DNA from: Arenibacter sp. F26102
GTDB lineage: Bacteria > Bacteroidota > Bacteroidia > Flavobacteriales > Flavobacteriaceae
Length of the DNA: 64,000 nt
NCBI RefSeq assembly: GCF_023015865.1
Contig: NZ_JALKBC010000004.1
Coordinates: 124,770-188,769, forward strand
Reading direction: 5' to 3'
The notes under the pieces are model-generated. The model did not search any database, was not told where the DNA came from, and saw only the letters and a list, made by a program, of their open reading frames with translations. Position numbers and translations under genes: made by a program. Positions within the stretch are counted from its first letter, which is position 1. Every line of letters begins with the position of its first letter. Positions 60,039 through 64,000 of this stretch are shown here, piece by piece.

Positions 60039-60710
60039 ATGAAAACAGATGCTCAAATTAAAGAGGATGTATTGGATGAACTGGCTTGGCAGCCGAATAT
60101 AGATGAGACTGAGATAGGGGTCATTGTTAAAGATGGAGTTGTAACCTTGACCGGTTATGTTGATGAATACCCAAAAAAAATAGCGGCCGAGAAAGCAGTA
60201 AAAAAAGTGGCAGGAGTAAAAGCGGTAGCCATTGATATAGATGTCGCTTACGGCGAGGAATACAAAAAAAGCGACAAGGAAATTGCCAAGGCTGCCGCAA
60301 ATGCCTTAGAATGGAATACCACCATACCCAAAGAAAAAATAATGGTAAAAGTAGATGATGGCTTTGTTTTTCTGACCGGGGAAGTTACCTGGGAATACCA
60401 GAAGAATGCCGCCAAGAAAACCGTAGAAAACCTTCTTGGAGTTAAGGGGGTATTCAATGATATTGAGATCGTACAGAAATTGGAACCCGAGAAGGTTACA
60501 GAAAAAATTCTCAAGGCCTTTGAGCGATCGGCAGACATAGACGCCGATCATGTTACTGTAACTGTCAACGGTTCTGAGGTTACACTTACGGGTACTGTAA
60601 GCTCTATCAAACAAAAAGAGGATGCCACCAATGCCGCGTTTCATGCGCCCGGAGTAACTAAGGTAAAAAACAAAATTAAGGTACAGTACAATCCTACCCA
60701 TGCTTATTGA
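60039..60710 (+). CDS. Triple-BON-domain protein 2
   Basis: A 223-residue paralogue of the protein at 58787, with three BON domains at about residues 1-68, 78-145 and 152-222 (EIGVIVKDGVVTLTGYVDEY, MVKVDDGFVFLTGEVTWEYQ, VTVTVNGSEVTLTGTVSSIK). The start MKTDAQIKEDVLDELAWQP is nearly the same as in copy 1. Tandem duplication of BON genes is common in this group. No signal peptide. Confidence 0.9.
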   Translation: MKTDAQIKEDVLDELAWQPNIDETEIGVIVKDGVVTLTGYVDEYPKKIAAEKAVKKVAGVKAVAIDIDVAYGEEYKKSDKEIAKAAANALEWNTTIPKEKIMVKVDDGFVFLTGEVTWEYQKNAAKKTVENLLGVKGVFNDIEIVQKLEPEKVTEKILKAFERSADIDADHVTVTVNGSEVTLTGTVSSIKQKEDATNAAFHAPGVTKVKNKIKVQYNPTHAY

Positions 60711-60883
60711 GCGTAATAACTTTTATAGTCAATGGCCTTAGTGACGGTGAATGTATTTAGGATTGTACTTATGGTTTTTTGGGGTAAAGTTCCATATTCC
60801 TTTTAATGGACATTTAACCCCTGCATGTCAATGTTCCTTTTTGTATTGCCCAGGTAGACATCCAAAGTAAATAAAAACCGACA

Positions 60884-61033
60884 ATGAAAACCATGGAAAT
60901 AAGTCATGCGGAGAAGATCATGTTCCCAGAAACGGGGATTACCAAAGGCGACCAAGTGCATTATTATTTGGAAATAACGGATTATATATTGCCTTATATT
61001 ATTGTTCCAATCAATGTCGGAATAATTACATGA
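60884..61033 (+). pseudogene. LigD polymerase-domain N-terminal relic
   Basis: A 49-codon frame reads ISHAEKIMFPETGITKGDQV then HYYLEITDYILPYI and a stop. This matches the start of the polymerase/primase domain of LigD-type DNA ligases (xxPDKxLFPdxGITKGDLVxYY). The rest of the gene is missing; it could be translated as a short peptide, but is more likely a scar of a former ligD. Confidence 0.6.
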
Positions 61034-61127
61034 CCGTATTTATAAAAAAAGACCGTGGACTGATCAGTATCATTTTATCTGTGTCAATACTCTTATACTT
61101 TTAAATGAATCAAATCATTGGACTGTT

Positions 61128-62303
61128 ATGAAAAAGGTACTATTTCTAACCACAATTCTTTTTTCCATTTTAACCATGGGTCAATATACAGCCGATAAAA
61201 ATATTGATGTACAAATGCCTAAAGAGGACGATTTATACCTTGCTGGTGAGACGGTTACGGTTGATGCCATTGTAAATGGCGATGTTGTGGCGGCAGGGGG
61301 CAAAATAATAATTCAGGATTCGATTCGTCAGGATTTGATCGTGGCCGGAGGTGAGATTGTAGTAAAGGGATATGTTGCAGATGACATTCGCGCCGCTGGC
61401 GGTAGGTTGACGATTGACGGTGAAGTGGGAGATGATGTTATTATTGCAGGTGGGGAAGTAGTTATTACGGAAAATGCAGTTATTCACGGGAATCTGGTCA
61501 ATTTTTCCGGGAATATTGAGATGAAGGGTGAAGTTCTGGGCACACTTAAATCCCATTCTGGCAATTTTGTTCTCAAAGGCAGGGTTGGTCAGGAAGCAAA
61601 TATATTTGGAGAGGACATTCTGATAGACGGTGAGATTTTGGGCATTTCCAAAATAGCTGCTGAATCTGTTAACATAGGCAGCAACGCAAAATTCTTCAAC
61701 AATGTGGAGTATTGGAGTCGTGACGGTATAGTAGAATTTAATAATTCCCTTATACAGGCCAAAGCCGTCTATAATGATGAATTGATGGAGGGGCTAGATA
61801 ATTTTTCATGGAAGGGAACAGGCTTTTTGGTCGCTATTTTCTTCATCATTTATGTCCTCTCAGCTTTTGTTATACTACTATTGCTGAACTGGGCCTTTGG
61901 CAAGTTGTTCTTAAAAGCTTCACAACATTTTCGCAAAGACCTGTTGAAAGGTACGGGGTATGGACTTATTTATCTTTTTGGGATGCCACTAATCATTTTA
62001 TTTACCTTTTTGCTAATTATCGGTATTCCCATAAGTTTGTTTTTGTTATCGGTTTATGGGTTCAGTATTCTATTCGGACATTTGGTGGCATCACTGTTAA
62101 TAACCCATTACCTAGATAAAAATAGGCAATGGAAATTCTGGCAGATCGTTTTTATTTCCTTGGGTATAGGCATTCTCCTGCGCCTAATAACTCTGATACC
62201 TTTCCTGGGAACTTTGGTCTCCATCTTGGTCATTGCACTAAGTTATGGAGTACTACTATTGGTATTTATACAACAAAGAAAAAATAAACTTAAAGCAGTT
62301 TAG
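61128..62303 (+). CDS. Polymer-forming (bactofilin-like) exported membrane protein
   Basis: A 391-residue protein with signal peptide (MKKVLFLTTILFSILTMGQ), a repeated beta-helix domain at about residues 35-190 (NGDVVAAGGKIIIQDSIRQD, GEVGDDVIIAGGEVVITENA), and a C-terminal part with several transmembrane helices (FLVAIFFIIYVLSAFVILLL, LLLVFIQ). The repeats resemble bactofilin/polymer-forming cytoskeletal proteins but face the periplasm. Its function is probably structural. It ends one codon from the alpha/beta hydrolase start. Confidence 0.8.
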   Translation: MKKVLFLTTILFSILTMGQYTADKNIDVQMPKEDDLYLAGETVTVDAIVNGDVVAAGGKIIIQDSIRQDLIVAGGEIVVKGYVADDIRAAGGRLTIDGEVGDDVIIAGGEVVITENAVIHGNLVNFSGNIEMKGEVLGTLKSHSGNFVLKGRVGQEANIFGEDILIDGEILGISKIAAESVNIGSNAKFFNNVEYWSRDGIVEFNNSLIQAKAVYNDELMEGLDNFSWKGTGFLVAIFFIIYVLSAFVILLLLNWAFGKLFLKASQHFRKDLLKGTGYGLIYLFGMPLIILFTFLLIIGIPISLFLLSVYGFSILFGHLVASLLITHYLDKNRQWKFWQIVFISLGIGILLRLITLIPFLGTLVSILVIALSYGVLLLVFIQQRKNKLKAV

Positions 62304-62305
62304 TG

Positions 62306-62971
62306 ATGTATGTAAAAGAAATTGAAAAAGCGATGGACATCCCACTAAAAAATATGATTTTAAAAGGGAATTTATTTATACCGGCTAATGCACAGGGTTT
62401 GGTATTGTTCTCGCACGGAAGTGGCAGTAGCCGTTTTAGCCCAAGAAACAGGTATGTTGCGAAAATGCTTCAGGATGAAGGTCTGGGCACCCTATTGTTC
62501 GACCTCCTGACGGTACAGGAAGATCAGGTTTATGAAACGCGCTTTAACATAGATCTCCTGACTCAAAGATTGGTTGATGTAACCCAATGGGTAAAGAAAC
62601 AACAGCACACCAAAGATATGGTACTGGGCTATTTTGGGGCAAGTACGGGTGCCGCCTCAGCCCTAAGGGCGGCCGCATATTTTGGGGATGAAATTAAAGC
62701 GCTGGTTTCAAGGGGAGGAAGACCGGATTTGGCTTTTTCAGCCTTGGATCAGGTATCAACCCCTACCCTCTTGATCGTGGGAGGATGGGATCAGGAGGTC
62801 TTGGAACTGAACCAAAAAGCCTATGAAAAATTACAGTGTAAAAAGAAATTGGAAATTATTCCCCAAGCCTCCCATCTTTTTGGGGAAAAGGGTAAGCTGG
62901 AAGAAGTTGCTCTCTCATCTGCAAACTGGTTCCTTAGGTGGTTGGTCAATAAAAAGGAAAAAAACACATAG
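62306..62971 (+). CDS. Dienelactone-hydrolase-like alpha/beta hydrolase
   Basis: About 221 residues, cytoplasmic. Seen: GLVLFSHGSGSSRFSPRNRY, nucleophile elbow LGYFGASTGAASALRAA (Ser in GASTG), acid in IVGGWDQEVLELNQKAY, and His in IIPQASHLFGE. It belongs to the hydrolase type often fused or adjacent to phosphoribosyltransferase in stress islands. The start is ATG at 62306; a GTG lies just before. It overlaps the bactofilin-like gene's end by no bases but is immediately adjacent, so they form one transcript. Confidence 0.82.
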   Translation: MYVKEIEKAMDIPLKNMILKGNLFIPANAQGLVLFSHGSGSSRFSPRNRYVAKMLQDEGLGTLLFDLLTVQEDQVYETRFNIDLLTQRLVDVTQWVKKQQHTKDMVLGYFGASTGAASALRAAAYFGDEIKALVSRGGRPDLAFSALDQVSTPTLLIVGGWDQEVLELNQKAYEKLQCKKKLEIIPQASHLFGEKGKLEEVALSSANWFLRWLVNKKEKNT

Positions 62972-62996
62972 GAATAGGTCCGTATCTTAATAGGAA

Positions 62997-64000
62997 CTAT
63001 CCCTTTACAACTGCCATCGGCCTTAATTTTGCCACTTTTTTGGCAATTCCGGAATTTTGAATGGTCTCCACCACTTCATCAACATCCTTATAGGCAACAG
63101 GAGCCTCTTCTGCTATACCTTTGAAGGAACCCGCCTGTACGTATATGCCCATTTCCCTAAGTTCTTCTTTGAGTACCGGAGCATTCACCTGTTTTTTTGC
63201 GGCAGTTCTGGACAATTTTCTTCCAGCTCCATGACAACAAGATCCAAAGGAAATTTCTTCGCTTCTATTGGTTCCTGCCAATATATAGGAGCAGGTACCC
63301 ATGCTACCGGGGATTATAACAGGTTGCCCTACGGATATATACTCTTTGGGCAAGTCTTCAAACCCTGGTCCAAAGGCGCGGGTGGCCCCCTTTCGGTGAA
63401 CCAAAACCTTCAATTTTTCCCCATCGACCTGATGTGTTTCAATTTTAGCAATATTGTGGGCCACGTCATACATTAGTTTTAAAGGGGCTATATCAGTACC
63501 AAAAACATTTTTCCATGCGTTTCTCACCTCCCATGAGATAATCTCCCTATTGCACCAGGCAAAATTGGCTGCTGAACACATGGCTTTATAATAGTTCTCC
63601 CCTTCTTGGGAATTGAATGGCACACAGGCCAGCTCCCTGTCGGGCACCTTGATTCCGTAATTGGGCATTGCAGCCATTATTTTGCGAATATAATCCGTGG
63701 CTACTTGGTGCCCCAGCCCTCTGGAACCGGTATGGATCAATACCACAACCTGTCCTTTTGAGAGTCCATAAGCCTCGGCTGCTATGGGGTCGTAAATTTC
63801 TTCTACATAGTCTACCTCTACAAAGTGGTTTCCGGAACCAATGGCTCCCAATTGATCGGAGCCTCTTTTTTTTGCCATTTCCGAAACAAATGCTGGATCT
63901 GCATTTTCCAACCTTCCATTACTTTCCATATAAGCTAAATCCTGATTGTCAGCATATCCATGGTCCACTGCCCATTCCGCGCCCTTTGTCAACACTTCAT
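62997..64000 (-). CDS. rtcB: RtcB RNA ligase (5' end outside the window)
   Basis: The C-terminal 334 residues of RtcB are visible; the gene continues beyond the window. Seen: GAIGSGNHFVEVDYVEEIYD, LIHTGSRGLGHQVATDYI (metal-binding His), CVPFNSQEGENYYKAMCSAA, HNIAKIETHQ, the TRAFGPG loop, PGSMGTCSYILAGT and SCCHGAGRKLSR, whose His is the GMP attachment site. RtcB joins 2',3'-cyclic phosphate and 5'-OH RNA ends with GTP and Mn. The usual length is about 480 residues, so about 145 are missing. Confidence 0.95.
   Translation of the reverse strand, partial: EVLTKGAEWAVDHGYADNQDLAYMESNGRLENADPAFVSEMAKKRGSDQLGAIGSGNHFVEVDYVEEIYDPIAAEAYGLSKGQVVVLIHTGSRGLGHQVATDYIRKIMAAMPNYGIKVPDRELACVPFNSQEGENYYKAMCSAANFAWCNREIISWEVRNAWKNVFGTDIAPLKLMYDVAHNIAKIETHQVDGEKLKVLVHRKGATRAFGPGFEDLPKEYISVGQPVIIPGSMGTCSYILAGTNRSEEISFGSCCHGAGRKLSRTAAKKQVNAPVLKEELREMGIYVQAGSFKGIAEEAPVAYKDVDEVVETIQNSGIAKKVAKLRPMAVVKG

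Noticed and set aside
1-64000. tRNA and rRNA genes
   Set aside because: No T-loop signature (GGTTCGAATCC type) with matching acceptor stem and no rRNA sequence was found by eye on either strand. A tRNA search would be needed to be certain.

Overview
The window is a chromosomal segment from a member of the Bacteroidota, most likely a marine Flavobacteriaceae species of the Maribacter/Arenibacter/Zobellia type. The evidence is the AT-rich DNA, TAnnTTTG-type promoters with few purine-rich ribosome binding sites, and families typical of that group: HYC_CC_PP and DUF3347 copper proteins, LytTR regulators, PAS/HisKA proteins without an ATPase domain, and a TPP riboswitch in the Bacteroidota style. 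No rRNA, tRNA, CRISPR array or intact insertion sequence was seen.

Layout. 0-2.5 kb: an ArsR-regulated operon (ArsR, SRPBCC, DoxX-like, DUF1801) with two operator-like palindromes and a decaying tail (DUF4180 frameshift, a second relic), then a RibD-type reductase relic. 2.5-5.2 kb: a DJ-1/PfpI lipoprotein, a type II NADH dehydrogenase interrupted by two in-frame stops, and a Crp/Fnr regulator. 5.3-9.1 kb (block A): a LytTR response regulator and a TPP-riboswitch operon of a SAM methyltransferase, an AIR-synthase/ThiL-like ATP enzyme, a ThiE-like protein and a Trm112-like zinc protein. 9.4-14.9 kb: assimilatory sulfite reductase CysI/CysJ, a 1-Cys peroxiredoxin and a LysR regulator. 15-19.5 kb: small envelope and unknown genes. 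19.7-25.7 kb: a receiver lacking its phospho-acceptor, a 1395-residue PAS/GAF/HisKA sensor, and a HATPase-receiver protein lacking HisKA. 25.9-28.9 kb: metE with a divergent Lrp/AsnC regulator. 29.6-35.9 kb: hydrolases, an AraC regulator, oxidoreductases and MarR, with an SDR relic. 36-42.2 kb: IS and gene relics, YceI, then block B, a second copy of block A that also carries the pseudo-receiver. 42.4-53.9 kb: a copper efflux island (CusB-DUF3347, CopA, HMA-AraC regulator, DUF3347 lipoprotein, CusC, CusA, HYC_CC_PP). 54.2-64 kb: an envelope/stress island (HtrA, FtsH, two triple-BON proteins, a bactofilin-like membrane protein, an alpha/beta hydrolase, RtcB running off the end).

The most unusual content is the duplicated TPP-riboswitch operon. 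It pairs a class I methyltransferase with a Trm112-like protein (in eukaryotes and archaea Trm112 activates such methyltransferases) and with two thiamine-family folds, and lacks the usual thiamine genes. The two copies lie in direct orientation about 32 kb apart. Each is linked to the same kind of LytTR regulator and to a degenerate receiver whose upstream DNA is conserved more strongly than its coding region. The operon looks like an uncharacterised thiamine-linked pathway or modification system.

The window is also rich in gene decay. At least ten relics or interrupted genes can be read: DUF4180, a small neighbour of it, RibD, NDH-2, SDR, DUF305, LigD, the IS1182-like transposase, a small-protein paralogue, and the block B copy of a membrane protein.
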